The position numbers and the translations under genes were made by a program. Shown here piece after piece: positions 52,130 to 60,698 of a DNA stretch of 64,000 nt. Within the stretch, counting starts at the first letter, position 1. Each line of letters opens with the position of its first letter. Origin of the DNA: Bilifractor sp002394235. GTDB taxonomy: Bacteria > Bacillota > Clostridia > Lachnospirales > Lachnospiraceae. Below the pieces are notes generated by a model. The model was not told the DNA's origin and ran no database searches. It worked only from the letters and a program-made list of their open reading frames with translations. Where the stretch lies: contig NZ_JBQKGJ010000001.1 of assembly GCF_052118845.1 (NCBI RefSeq), forward strand, positions 124,001 through 188,000. The letters are read 5' to 3'.

Positions 52130-52504
52130 TCACTGCGCAGCCGACGCCGATGATACGGATGCGTCCGAGGAAGCAGATGCTGCGCTGCTGTCTGATGCTG
52201 TCGCAGATGATGCTTCAGTTGAAGTGCTGTCAGAACCTGTCTTCTGCTCTGTGACATAGCTGTTTAAAGCTGTCGTGTAGGATTCGATGGCAGAGAGGTC
52301 AAGCTCCGTCGTCGTTGCCTTTGCCGTAGTCGCCTGATTGTTCTTTACATTATTATATACCGCCCAGCTGAACCAGCCGATCAGAATACCGAAAACGGCC
52401 ACAACTGCAACTACGGTCAGTCTCGTTCTGATCTTTTCTCTCCGCATGATTTTCTTGCGGTTCTTTTTCTCTTCCTTATATAAATCGACCTTTTCCTGAC
52501 TCAT
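52130..52504 (-). CDS. Single-pass membrane protein with Ser/Ala-rich tail, unknown
   Basis: The 124-residue protein starts with about 28 charged residues (Lys, Arg, Glu), one hydrophobic helix (about 29-50) and an external part that ends in a Ser/Ala/Thr/Asp low-complexity tail of 35 residues. I do not recognise the family. It is divergent from the DUF5721 gene. A role at the cell surface is possible. Confidence 0.65.
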   Translation of the reverse strand: MSQEKVDLYKEEKKNRKKIMRREKIRTRLTVVAVVAVFGILIGWFSWAVYNNVKNNQATTAKATTTELDLSAIESYTTALNSYVTEQKTGSDSTSTEASSATASDSSAASASSDASVSSASAAQ

Positions 52505-52711
52505 TCCAACATACTCCTTACCTGTCTCTTGATCCGGGCTCCGGCTGATTCGGGCAGAAATTTCTCAGCATCTGCCATAATTCCTGCGTCGGCCCAATGT
52601 AAACAGTATACAACAATTCCAATCAAATGCAAAGCACAATCCGTAAATTCCCGGATTGTGAGATACCCGGAAGTCTATTATAATGGATACTGTATTTCGG
52701 AGGTTTTTACT

Positions 52712-53227
52712 ATGATCGCATTACAGATTGAACATGTCGGCAGCTTCATGAATCACCTTCTTCTGAAGGAAACGTTCGACCGTTTTCTGGTCTCGGAGGC
52801 GCAGATCACAACCTTTACCACATTTTCCATCGACGGTCAGGCTCACCCGGAATATTATGAGGGCGACGCTTCAGATGACGGAATCACGAACAAAGTCACG
52901 AACCCACAGACACACCGGGAATCTCTTGTGCACTGGAGGGATATCCGATCCTTCTGCGTACAGATCCTGAAAGGCCGCAGGCTTCCTCTCTCCTTCCGTT
53001 TTGTCTTCCAGCTGAGTGCCGGACAGATCCGGCGTTTTATGGAAAAGAACGAACTGAATTACGATCCGGATGATATCCTTGGACTGTTCCTGAACATTCA
53101 ATACCGGAATCAGACACTGACTGTAACTACCGGATCCTCCCTCCGGGTCTTTACGCTGGATCACTCCGTTGACCAGGCGTGGGACCGGTATGTGCAGAAA
53201 TTTTTCACCGCCTGCGGGCTCGACTGA
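52712..53227 (+). CDS. DUF5721-like protein
   Basis: The ATG at 52712 (MIALQIEHVGSFMNHLL) with GGAGG eight bases upstream gives 171 residues. A TATAAT at 52677-52682 may be its -10 box. It is a soluble protein with no membrane segment or known catalytic motif. The opening, with FMNHLLLKETFDRFLVSEAQITTFTTFSIDGQ, is common in Lachnospiraceae genomes. Its function is unknown. Confidence 0.72.
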   Translation: MIALQIEHVGSFMNHLLLKETFDRFLVSEAQITTFTTFSIDGQAHPEYYEGDASDDGITNKVTNPQTHRESLVHWRDIRSFCVQILKGRRLPLSFRFVFQLSAGQIRRFMEKNELNYDPDDILGLFLNIQYRNQTLTVTTGSSLRVFTLDHSVDQAWDRYVQKFFTACGLD

Positions 53228-53235
53228 TCACCTTT

Positions 53236-53333
53236 AAATTGTTGTTGTACAAATATCGGAATGTGTTTTTTTGTGTAAATACAAGGAAATATTTTATACG
53301 AATACCAGGAAAATGTTTTGCGCGAACACAAAA
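53236..53333. repeat. Degenerate tandem repeat between the DUF5721 and htpG genes
   Basis: About three units of 25-30 bp with the pattern AATAC.AGGAAAAT.TTTT, next to the terminator. Confidence 0.6.
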
Positions 53334-53374
53334 GGAGCGGGAAAAACGCCCACCTCGCGTTTTTATCCCGCTCT
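53334..53374. terminator. Bidirectional terminator between DUF5721 gene and htpG
   Basis: GAGCGGGAAAAACGC pairs with GCGTTTTTATCCCGCTC, with one bulge. A/T-rich inner arms give T-tracts in both directions. Confidence 0.8.
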
Positions 53375-53388
53375 GCTTTCAATCTTGC

Positions 53389-55683
53389 TTATTCAGATTT
53401 CTTCTCGTCCTTTGATTCCTTTGAAGTCTTCTTGGCCGGTGCCTTGGTGTCCTTCTTCTCCGACGCTTTCACTTCTTTCTTTGCTGTATCTGCCTTTTTG
53501 ATCTGGGCTTTTCCCGCTGGCTTCGCGTTCTCTGCAAGCTTTACCATGATCTCATTGCTCCTGCTGATGAACTTTGTCATCTCATCCGGAGTCAGAGCGC
53601 GGTTGCTGATAACTGCCAGATCATAAAGCTGCTCACAGAAGAGGCTGACATCCTCGGATGCCTTATGCTCGAATACATATTTCACAAGCGGATGCTTTGC
53701 ATTCAGAACAAGTGTCTGCTGTCCCTCGAGTTCATCCACGTTGATGTTCTTGTCCGCCATTCCGTACATGCGCATCATCTCGCTATAACGGCGCATCTCC
53801 TCGGAGATCGTGACCATGGCTGAAACACTGGGATCCTTCAGATTCTCCACCCGGACGGACAGCTGACTCTTGTTCAGAACCTTGCGGAAGAGCTCCTGCA
53901 GATCCTTGCTCTCTTCCTTCAGAGATTCGCTGTCTTCCTTCATATCATCGGTGAGATCCGCATCGATTCTCTGGAAATGAAGATTTTCATTCAGCTGCTC
54001 CACATGGGAGATAAACGGAGCGTCGATGGTATGGACCAGCTTATAAGCCTGTTTCTTCTGGCTCCGGAACATGTTGATGTACTGGCTCTGCTGCACCTCA
54101 TTTGTCACATAATAGATCGTGATCTTCGGTGCATCCTTCTTGTCGTCCTTCTGGTCCGCCTCACCGGATTTACTCTCTTCTGAAGCTTCTGCCTCAGGCT
54201 TCTTCTCACCATCGGCACCCGTCTCAGATTCCTTCGCATCTGCCGCTTTGCTCTTGTCTTCTGCGCTTCCCCCTGTTTTCTCTTCCTCAGTCTTTTCAGG
54301 AGTATTGGCGGCGATGATATCTTTCAGCGTGTGATACTTGCCGTCGAGATCCTCATAGAGGATGTAGTCCATCATTCTCTCAGAGAACTTGGGATCCTTC
54401 AGCGTTCCGAACTTGATGAACGGACTGATGTCGTTCCAGTATTTCTCATATTCTTCTCTCTTGGTCTTGCACATGCCTGAGAGCTTGTCCGCAACCTTCT
54501 TTGAGATGTAATCGGAAATCTTCTGCGCGAAACCGTCATTCTGAAGCGCAGAACGGGAGACGTTGAGGGGCAGATCCGGGCAGTCAATCACGCCCTTGAG
54601 CAGGAGCAGATATTCCGGGATAACTTCCTTAATATTATCCGCGATGAATACCTGGTTGTTGTACAGCTTGATTTTTCCCTCAATGGACTCGTATTCCGTG
54701 TTGATTCTCGGGAAGTACAGAATGCCCTTCAGGCGGAACGGATAATCCATATTCAGATGAATCCAGAACAGCGGCTCCTTGTAATCCAGGAATACATGGC
54801 GGTAAAATTCCTTGTACTCCTCATCTGTGCACTGACTGGGCTGCTTTGTCCACAGTGGATGCGTATCACTGATGGATACCGGCCGCTTCTGAATCTTTAC
54901 CTGATTTTTCTCCGGGCTGGTCTCGACCTTTTCGGTCTCGCCCTTATCATTTTTCTTCTCCTCGTACTTCGCGTCCTCATGGATATGCTCAATGACAACA
55001 TCGGTATCCTTGAGGTCCTTTTCATCGATGATCTCCGTCTCCGGCTCTTTCGTCTCATTCTCAAGATAAATTTCTACCGGCATGAAGGAGCAGTATTTCT
55101 CCAGAGTTTCACGTACCTTGTACTCGTTGGCGAATTCCAGACTATCCTCTGCCAGGTGCAGTGTGATCGTTGTCCCTGCCTCGGTACGGGTGCCCTCGCT
55201 CATATCATACTCTGTACCGCCGTCGCACTCCCAGTGAACGGCCTCCGCTCCCTCACGGAAACTCAATGTATCGATTTCCACCAGATCCGCTACCATGAAT
55301 GCAGAATAGAATCCGAGTCCGAAATGTCCGATGATCTGGTCGCTGTCCGCCTTATCCTTATACTTTTCCAGAAATTCCGTCGCGCCGGAAAAAGCAATCT
55401 CTGTGATGTCACGGATTACCTCGTCCGCTGTCATACCAATTCCGTTATCGGTGAATTTCAGTGTTTTTTCCTTATCGTTAACCGATACTGTGATCTTCGG
55501 CTTATATCCCTCCGGAAGCCTTACCTCACCTACGGCATCCAGCTTTTTTCTCTTGGTTATGGCATCGGATCCGTTCGAAATCAGTTCCCGGATAAAGATA
55601 TCCTTATCCGAATACATCCATTTCTTGATTATTGGAAAAATGTTGTCGCTGTTAATCGACAGATTTCCATGTCTCATTTCCAT
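53389..55683 (-). CDS. htpG: HSP90-family chaperone HtpG with acidic insertions
   Basis: The ATG at 55683 (MEMRHGNLSINSDN) behind AAGGAG gives 764 residues, over 100 longer than E. coli HtpG. The GHKL ATPase domain has ELISNGSDAI, DNGIGMTADEV and GHFGLGFYSAFMVAD. The extra length comes from a charged linker at about 231-261, an unusual Lys/Glu/Ala-rich insert at about 465-518 in the middle/C-terminal part, and a Lys-rich tail after about 721. It folds or protects client proteins using ATP. A CIRCE operator and a sigma-A promoter lie upstream, pointing to HrcA control. Confidence 0.94.
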   Translation of the reverse strand: MEMRHGNLSINSDNIFPIIKKWMYSDKDIFIRELISNGSDAITKRKKLDAVGEVRLPEGYKPKITVSVNDKEKTLKFTDNGIGMTADEVIRDITEIAFSGATEFLEKYKDKADSDQIIGHFGLGFYSAFMVADLVEIDTLSFREGAEAVHWECDGGTEYDMSEGTRTEAGTTITLHLAEDSLEFANEYKVRETLEKYCSFMPVEIYLENETKEPETEIIDEKDLKDTDVVIEHIHEDAKYEEKKNDKGETEKVETSPEKNQVKIQKRPVSISDTHPLWTKQPSQCTDEEYKEFYRHVFLDYKEPLFWIHLNMDYPFRLKGILYFPRINTEYESIEGKIKLYNNQVFIADNIKEVIPEYLLLLKGVIDCPDLPLNVSRSALQNDGFAQKISDYISKKVADKLSGMCKTKREEYEKYWNDISPFIKFGTLKDPKFSERMMDYILYEDLDGKYHTLKDIIAANTPEKTEEEKTGGSAEDKSKAADAKESETGADGEKKPEAEASEESKSGEADQKDDKKDAPKITIYYVTNEVQQSQYINMFRSQKKQAYKLVHTIDAPFISHVEQLNENLHFQRIDADLTDDMKEDSESLKEESKDLQELFRKVLNKSQLSVRVENLKDPSVSAMVTISEEMRRYSEMMRMYGMADKNINVDELEGQQTLVLNAKHPLVKYVFEHKASEDVSLFCEQLYDLAVISNRALTPDEMTKFISRSNEIMVKLAENAKPAGKAQIKKADTAKKEVKASEKKDTKAPAKKTSKESKDEKKSE

Positions 55684-55865
55684 ACTAATACACACTCCTT
55701 TTCACTTTTGATCCTTCATTTTCGTGACATATCCCCGTCAGGAAAATGGATATTTATGTTATCGCCGCTGATGATCCGCTGTCTGTGGAAACCCGACTTC
55801 GCGGACCATTCCGGCTGTGATTTCTGTCATTATGACCGGTATTCATTTTATACCCGACAAGTGTT

Positions 55866-55894
55866 ATATTAGTACCCTTATTACAGAAAGTCAA
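55866..55894 (-). promoter_or_regulatory. Sigma-A promoter of htpG
   Basis: TTGACT (55889-55894), 17-bp spacer, TAATAT (55866-55871), about 180 bp upstream of the ATG. Confidence 0.75.
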
Positions 55895-55901
55895 GGAAAA
55901 A

Positions 55902-55928
55902 TTAGCACTCGTTTTTATCGAGTGCTAG
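55902..55928. promoter_or_regulatory. CIRCE element (HrcA operator) upstream of htpG
   Basis: TTAGCACTC, nine bases, GAGTGCTAG: one mismatch from the perfect CIRCE dyad. It lies seven bases upstream of the -35 box of the htpG promoter. An ITR element begins six bases beyond it. Confidence 0.9.
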
Positions 55929-55934
55929 TAAGGT

Positions 55935-56114
55935 ACTGTATAAGTCCAGTCGCAATGTTCTTGGCCCATGGGGAGCTTGCTCACCAGTGAGTAAGAACAT
56001 TAGCGACGACAACAGGTATGAGCATGGAGCGATGCCAAGCAACGCGAGAATGATCATACCTGTTAGCGGCACGGAAGCTGCGAAGCAGCGAAGTGACGCG
56101 GGGACTTATACAGT
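55935..56114 (+). mobile_element. ITR-flanked (MITE-like) element, intact copy
   Basis: Exactly complementary 13-bp ends (ACTGTATAAGTCC and GGACTTATACAGT) bound 180 bp. The interior folds into three hairpins: AATGTTCTT/AAGAACATT, ACAGGTATGA/TCATACCTGT and GCTGC-GAA-GCAGC. There is no ORF of its own. Confidence 0.9.
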
Positions 56115-56142
56115 GTGTGGCACAATGTATCGTATAGCCGGT

Positions 56143-56251
56143 ACTGTATAAGTCCAGTCGCAATGTTCTTGGCCCGCGGGGAGCTTGCTCACCAGTGGGT
56201 AAGAACATTAGCGACGACAACAGGTATGAGCATGGAGCGATGCGAAGCAAC
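56143..56251 (+). mobile_element. ITR-flanked element, truncated tandem copy
   Basis: The left 109 bp of the same element repeats after a 28-bp spacer and stops abruptly one base before the stop codon of the HAD gene (56253). The right ITR is missing. Confidence 0.88.
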
Positions 56252-56252
56252 A

Positions 56253-57083
56253 TTATCCGCTAAAATCGCCTGACAATATTTTCTCAAGGTATTCCTCCAC
56301 CGTCGACGTATGGTCACGGCTTGCGGCGAGAATTTCCGGTTTGGCATTGTCCACCGCAACCGGCCAGCCGACCAGCTTCATCATCTCCATATCGTTATAG
56401 TTATCCCCGAAGGCCATGCATTCCTCCGGCCGCACATCGAGCTTCTCCAGCAGTTTCCGGATTCCGGTTCCCTTATTCACATGAAGCGGCATGATATCGA
56501 GCCAGTCATTTCCGCCCGTAACAACCGTTGCGTATCTTCCAAATCTTTCCTGCCAGAACGCGATTTCCTCATCGGTAAGACCGTTCCTCTCGTAGATGGA
56601 AATCTTGAAATACGGCTCCTCCGTCTTCAGAATATCCGGCACCAGTGTGACATTGTTGCCGACCACATCCCGCATATGATAATAATAGCTCATGTCCTTC
56701 GGCTGAATGTAGCTTGTATTCACTCCCGACAGGAGCACCTCGGCGGACGGCGTCCCTATGATCTCGCGCATGATCTCCTGTCCCAGTGCCCGGTCCATGG
56801 TCACTCTGTGCACCATCTCGCCTTCATAGAAGCTGAGGCAGCCGTTCTCGCAGAGATACGCGATCTCGCTGCGAACAGGAGCAAAGAGTCTCTGCAGATT
56901 GGCATACTGTCTTCCGCTCGCTGCGAGAAAAATAATTCCTCTGTCAGTCAGCCTGTGAATCAGCTCGCAGGTATTGGGTTTCAGCCTTTGTGCGTCTCCC
57001 TGAAGCAGTGTCCCGTCCAAATCACTTGCAATGAGACGGATATTCGACGGAATTCTTATCGATGGAATTCTTTTATCTGACAT
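56253..57083 (-). CDS. Cof-type HAD-IIB phosphatase
   Basis: The ATG at 57083 (MSDKRIPSIR) with GGGGAAAGG upstream gives 276 residues. Motif I is IASDLDGTLLQGD (Asp21, Asp23), motif III Lys lies in HVNKGTGIRKLLEKL, and motif IV is FGDNYNDMEMM. The large type IIB cap is present. Such enzymes dephosphorylate sugar phosphates or nucleotides. The substrate is unknown. It overlaps the preceding HAD gene by 11 bases. Its 3' end touches a truncated ITR element. Confidence 0.9.
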   Translation of the reverse strand: MSDKRIPSIRIPSNIRLIASDLDGTLLQGDAQRLKPNTCELIHRLTDRGIIFLAASGRQYANLQRLFAPVRSEIAYLCENGCLSFYEGEMVHRVTMDRALGQEIMREIIGTPSAEVLLSGVNTSYIQPKDMSYYYHMRDVVGNNVTLVPDILKTEEPYFKISIYERNGLTDEEIAFWQERFGRYATVVTGGNDWLDIMPLHVNKGTGIRKLLEKLDVRPEECMAFGDNYNDMEMMKLVGWPVAVDNAKPEILAASRDHTSTVEEYLEKILSGDFSG

Positions 57084-57759
57084 TTTCCTTTCCCCTCGAA
57101 TTAAATCGATCCACAAGATCAACGATCTCCATAGGATCATCGACAATATCGTCTGCCCGATATTCCTCAAGCTCCGTTCTCGGACGGAACCCCCATGTCA
57201 CCCCGACGGTAAAAAGGCCTGCATTATGACCTGTGAGCATGTCGGTATTGGTGTCACCGAAGTACAGTGCCTCTGTCTTATTCACCCCGAACTCCCTGAG
57301 AATCTCATAGACCCCCTGCGGATCCGGTTTGATCGGCACAGTGTCGGTCTGTCCCTGAATATGGTCGAAGGTATCCGGTCCGAAGATTGCCGTCACCACA
57401 TCGATTGCTCCCTGATGCATCTTGTTGGAAAATACAGCAAGGCGGATCTTCCGTTTCTTCAGTTCTTTCAGCATCTCCACAATGTGCGGGTAAGGTTTCA
57501 CATGATACAGCGAATTCTCGACAAACCATTTCCGGCACAGCGGTCTTCCCTCCTCATAATGTTTCAGCTCCGGATCACCCGCATCCTTCAGTGCTCTTTT
57601 AAGTGCGTTGTCGAGGCCATCCCCCGCGTAGTAATTGTAATTCTCCACCGGCATCGCAGGAAGCCCGAAATGCTCCAGTGTCATATTGACCGGACGCGCA
57701 ATGGACTCCTGCGTCTTCGTAAGTGTACCGTCAAGATCAAAAATACATGCCTTTATCAT
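57073..57759 (-). CDS. HAD-IA hydrolase, phosphoglycolate-phosphatase type
   Basis: The ATG at 57759 (MIKACIFDLDGTL) gives 228 residues. Motif I is Asp8/Asp10, motif II VFSNKMHQ, motif III Lys in PIKPDPQGV and motif IV YFGDTNTDMLTG. A helical type I cap follows motif I. The nearest common annotation is Gph. HAD enzymes are promiscuous, so the substrate remains open. It is translationally coupled to the Cof-type gene. Confidence 0.88.
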   Translation of the reverse strand: MIKACIFDLDGTLTKTQESIARPVNMTLEHFGLPAMPVENYNYYAGDGLDNALKRALKDAGDPELKHYEEGRPLCRKWFVENSLYHVKPYPHIVEMLKELKKRKIRLAVFSNKMHQGAIDVVTAIFGPDTFDHIQGQTDTVPIKPDPQGVYEILREFGVNKTEALYFGDTNTDMLTGHNAGLFTVGVTWGFRPRTELEEYRADDIVDDPMEIVDLVDRFNSRGKENVR

Positions 57760-57990
57760 TTCCTGCTCTTCCTTTCTCTCTTCCGGAAATCCCCGGTGTG
57801 CAACACTTTCAAAGATCCCGCCTTCCAGGATTTTACTTCCTGCAGAGTCATCTTCATTCTCCGTTACTGACCCGGACAACTCCCGCCTGTTCTTCGTATC
57901 AGGATAACACAATCGAAGATATACTTCTTCATTATTTCTCCGCCATTAAGGACATTTTTTGCGAAACAGCATTTTCGGTATAAAAACAGG

Positions 57991-58036
57991 AAAAAGCTGC
58001 CGCACCTGCAGGAAGCAGTGATACAGCAGCCTTTTT
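57991..58036 (-). terminator. Terminator region downstream of glnS
   Basis: AAGGCTGC and GCAGCTTTTT form a hairpin with T-tracts on both sides. The rest of 57760-58063 shows no gene or clear promoter. Confidence 0.6.
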
Positions 58037-58063
58037 GTAATGAATATCAGCGTCAGTCTGCGC

Positions 58064-58232
58064 CGGACTTCTTATGTCCTTGAAGACTTCTCCGGACTTC
58101 TTATGTCTTGAAAGTTTCTCCGGACCTCTTGTGCCTTCCGGAGTTTCTCCGGACCTCTTACGTCTTCTGAGGTTTCTCCGATTCTCTTATGCCTTCTGAA
58201 GTTTCTCTGATTCTCTTATGCCTTCGGAAGCT
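58064..58232. repeat. 29-bp minisatellite, six units, overlapping the glnS end
   Basis: Units start near 58064, 58094, 58122, 58151, 58180 and 58209 (GGACTTCTTATGTCTT.AAG.TTTCTCC). The last unit contains the final glnS codons and the TAA stop (58216-58218). Confidence 0.93.
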
Positions 58233-59919
58233 TGAAGGAACTCTTCAGCGATACGATTCTGCCGAACACCGGCTTTCCGGACTTCGACAGCTTCGCGTCA
58301 GCACAGAAGAAACCATTTCTCACAAACTGGAAGCTCTCATAGGGCTTTGCCTCTGCCAGAGCGGGCTCGACCACTCCCTGGAGAACCTCAAGAGAATCCG
58401 GATTGATATTCATCGTGCCGTCCTCATTGTACACGCCCTTTTCCTCATCGATCAGATTCTCATAGAGACGCATCTCCACAGGCTTCGCATCTGCTGCATT
58501 CACCCAGTGGATCGTTCCCTTCACCTTTCGACCGTCCGGGCTGTTGCCGCCGCGGCTCGCCGGATCGTAGGTACAGTGGATCTCGGTGATTTTTCCATTT
58601 TCATCCTTGCGGAAATCAACGCACTTTACAAAGTAAGCCTGCATCAGGCGCACTTCATTGCCCGGGAACATCCGGAAATATTTCCTCGGCGGATTCTCCA
58701 TAAAATCATTCCGCTCGATATACAGTTCACGGGAAAAAGTAACCGTGCGGCTCCCCAGCGCCTCATTCTCCGGGTTGTTCGGAACCGTAAACTCCTCGGT
58801 CTGCCCCTCGGGATAATTGTCAATAATCAGCTTTACCGGATCCAGGATCGCATACATTCTGGGAACTCTGGTCTTCAGATCATCCCGTATGCAGTACTCC
58901 AGCATCGCATAGTCTGTGGAGCTGTTGGCCTTCGAAATTCCTCCAAGGCTGATAAACTTCTGTATCGATTCCGGCGTATATCCTCTTCTGCGGAGCGCGG
59001 CGATGGTGACAAGACGCGGGTCATCCCAACCATCGACAGTTCCGTTCTCCACCAGTTTCTTGATATATCTCTTACCGGTGACTACATTGGTCAGGTAGAG
59101 CTTCGCGAACTCAATCTGCCTCGGCGGGTGCGCAAAGCCCACGTTCTCCACCACCCAGTTATACAGTGGCCGGTGGTCCTCAAACTCCAGCGTACAGAGA
59201 GAATGGGTAATGCCCTCGAAGGCATCCTCCAGCGGATGGGCAAAATCATACATCGGATAAATGCACCATTTGTCTCCCGTATTCTGGTGATGCAGATGAG
59301 CGATCCGGTAGATAATCGGGTCTCTCATATTGATGTTCGCCGCTTTCATATCGATTCGCGCCCGGAGAACCTTTGATCCGTCCTCGAACTCGCCGTTTTT
59401 CATCCGCTCGAACAGATCGAGATTCTCTTCTACGCTTCTGTTCCGATTCGGATCATCCCTTCCCGGCTCCGTCAATGTTCCACGGTACTCACGAATCTCA
59501 TCAGCGGACAGATCACTGACATAAGCCTTTCCATCGCGGATCAGCTTGAGCGCAGCCTCATACATTTTGTCAAAATAGTCTGATGCAAAGAACGGACCGT
59601 TGAACTTCGCACCGAGCCACTCCACGTCACGCTTGATTGCCTCTACAAATTCTCCCTTTTCCTTTGTGGGATTTGTGTCATCAAAACGGAGATTGAACTG
59701 ACCATTATATTCCTTCGCGATGCCATAATTCAAAAGGATCGACTTTGCGTGGCCGATGTGAAGGTACCCGTTCGGCTCTGGCGGAAAGCGTGTCATAACC
59801 GTGTCATATCTGCCTTCCTTCAGATCTTTATCGATTTCCTGCTCGATAAAGTTCCGGGAAACGACTTCTCTTTCCGCCTCACCCGACCCCTGTTCTTTAG
59901 AAGTTTCTTCGATCGCCAT
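58216..59919 (-). CDS. glnS: Glutaminyl-tRNA synthetase
   Basis: The 567-residue class I synthetase has PPEPNGYLHIGHAKSI (HIGH at 54-57), the GlnRS-type DDTNPTKE and CTLEFEDHRPLYNWV. VENGTVDGWDDPRL is followed by an anticodon-binding double beta-barrel. The KMSKS-like loop reads VVTGKRYI, so the MSK residues are altered while the Lys-Arg pair remains. It charges tRNA-Gln directly. Most Firmicutes use GatCAB instead, so this is a gene type usually explained by old transfer, though it is common in Lachnospiraceae. GAGGAGG precedes the ATG. Confidence 0.95.
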   Translation of the reverse strand: MAIEETSKEQGSGEAEREVVSRNFIEQEIDKDLKEGRYDTVMTRFPPEPNGYLHIGHAKSILLNYGIAKEYNGQFNLRFDDTNPTKEKGEFVEAIKRDVEWLGAKFNGPFFASDYFDKMYEAALKLIRDGKAYVSDLSADEIREYRGTLTEPGRDDPNRNRSVEENLDLFERMKNGEFEDGSKVLRARIDMKAANINMRDPIIYRIAHLHHQNTGDKWCIYPMYDFAHPLEDAFEGITHSLCTLEFEDHRPLYNWVVENVGFAHPPRQIEFAKLYLTNVVTGKRYIKKLVENGTVDGWDDPRLVTIAALRRRGYTPESIQKFISLGGISKANSSTDYAMLEYCIRDDLKTRVPRMYAILDPVKLIIDNYPEGQTEEFTVPNNPENEALGSRTVTFSRELYIERNDFMENPPRKYFRMFPGNEVRLMQAYFVKCVDFRKDENGKITEIHCTYDPASRGGNSPDGRKVKGTIHWVNAADAKPVEMRLYENLIDEEKGVYNEDGTMNINPDSLEVLQGVVEPALAEAKPYESFQFVRNGFFCADAKLSKSGKPVFGRIVSLKSSFKLPKA

Positions 59920-60008
59920 TGTGTCAGTTCCTCCTCGATTCCTGTATCATTTATCCACCGGGACGTACACCGTTTCGGCAGATATCTAAAGTCTTTCACT
60001 GAGATAAC

Positions 60009-60036
60009 ATCATATCATAACTTTTTCATTTTTCAA
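60009..60036 (-). promoter_or_regulatory. Sigma-A-like promoter of glnS
   Basis: TTGAAA (60031-60036), 16-bp spacer, TATGAT (60009-60014), about 90 bp before the ATG. Confidence 0.6.
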
Positions 60037-60219
60037 AGCATAACCTTGCCCCGCGGCTGCCTTCATCTGCCTTTCATACAAACTGTCATCCTGCACGATA
60101 TCTTCCTTTGCAAAGACTTGCGCTTGCGTGCAAGGCGTGAGCTTGCATCGCAAGGGCCCGGGCTTGTGCCGCAGTGACTTAAGTTTGCGTCAAAATTTGA
60201 ATTTTCTGACAAATTTTCA

Positions 60220-60248
60220 TTGCATTTTGATGGAAAAAGTGATAACCT
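60220..60248 (+). promoter_or_regulatory. Putative promoter of tRNA-Val(CAC)
   Basis: TTGCAT (60220-60225), 17-bp spacer, TAACCT (60243-60248), ending ten bases before the mature tRNA. The remainder of 59920-60258 has short CTTGC-rich direct repeats (60115-60165) and no gene. Confidence 0.5.
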
Positions 60249-60258
60249 GAGTATTGAT

Positions 60259-60332
60259 GGGAGCATAGCTCAGCCGGGATGAGCGTTCGCCTCACACGCG
60301 AAAGGTCACGAGTTCGATCCTCGTTGCCCCCA
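60259..60332 (+). tRNA. tRNA-Val (anticodon CAC)
   Basis: The 74-nt cloverleaf has anticodon loop CTCACAC and T-loop TTCGATC. The acceptor GGGAGCA/TGCCCCC carries an A4-C69 mismatch. It is the only plus-strand tRNA in the window. Confidence 0.88.
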
Positions 60333-60338
60333 CTGTTC

Positions 60339-60372
60339 GGCGCGTATCCGAGTAATCGGATACGCGCCTTTT
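60339..60372 (+). terminator. Terminator after tRNA-Val(CAC)
   Basis: A perfect 13-bp stem (GGCGCGTATCCGA and its complement) with a GTAA loop is followed by TTTT. Confidence 0.93.
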
Positions 60373-60419
60373 GTCGCAGCGGGGTCTGCCTGTTTTTCTT
60401 CCTAGTTGCAAGGCACCAC

Positions 60420-60490
60420 CTTCATAGCCTAATTTCACAACCACAGCAGAGCTCCGCATCCACAGCATAATTTCACATCCATAGCAGAGC
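60420..60490. repeat. Short tandem repeat, about 35-bp period, two units
   Basis: ATAGCCTAATTTCACAACCA and CACAGCATAATTTCACATCC start two similar units, each ending in AGCAGAGC. They lie between the tRNA terminator and the TVP38 gene end. Confidence 0.65.
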
Positions 60491-60545
60491 GGAACGGTGC
60501 CTGCGTGGATGGCTGCTGATCTCCGGAAAAACCGTCTCATCCCAT

Positions 60546-60581
60546 AAAAAAAGCCTGTCTCCGCATACACAGAAACAGACT
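60546..60581 (-). terminator. Terminator downstream of the TVP38-type gene
   Basis: On the minus strand, AGTCTGTTTC pairs imperfectly with GGAGACAGGCT, followed by seven T residues. Confidence 0.75.
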
Positions 60582-60698
60582 CACAGAATTTACCTGTAGC
60601 AAGAAAAATTTTTCCAACAAAATGAAAAGAAAAAGATATATCCGCCACTGCCTGGAAAAGAAAGCTCCATTCAGCATCACATGATACGATACAGATAA

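Noticed and set aside
58064..58232. CRISPR-like array near glnS
   Set aside because: It is a 29-bp head-to-tail tandem repeat without spacers and overlaps the glnS stop codon.
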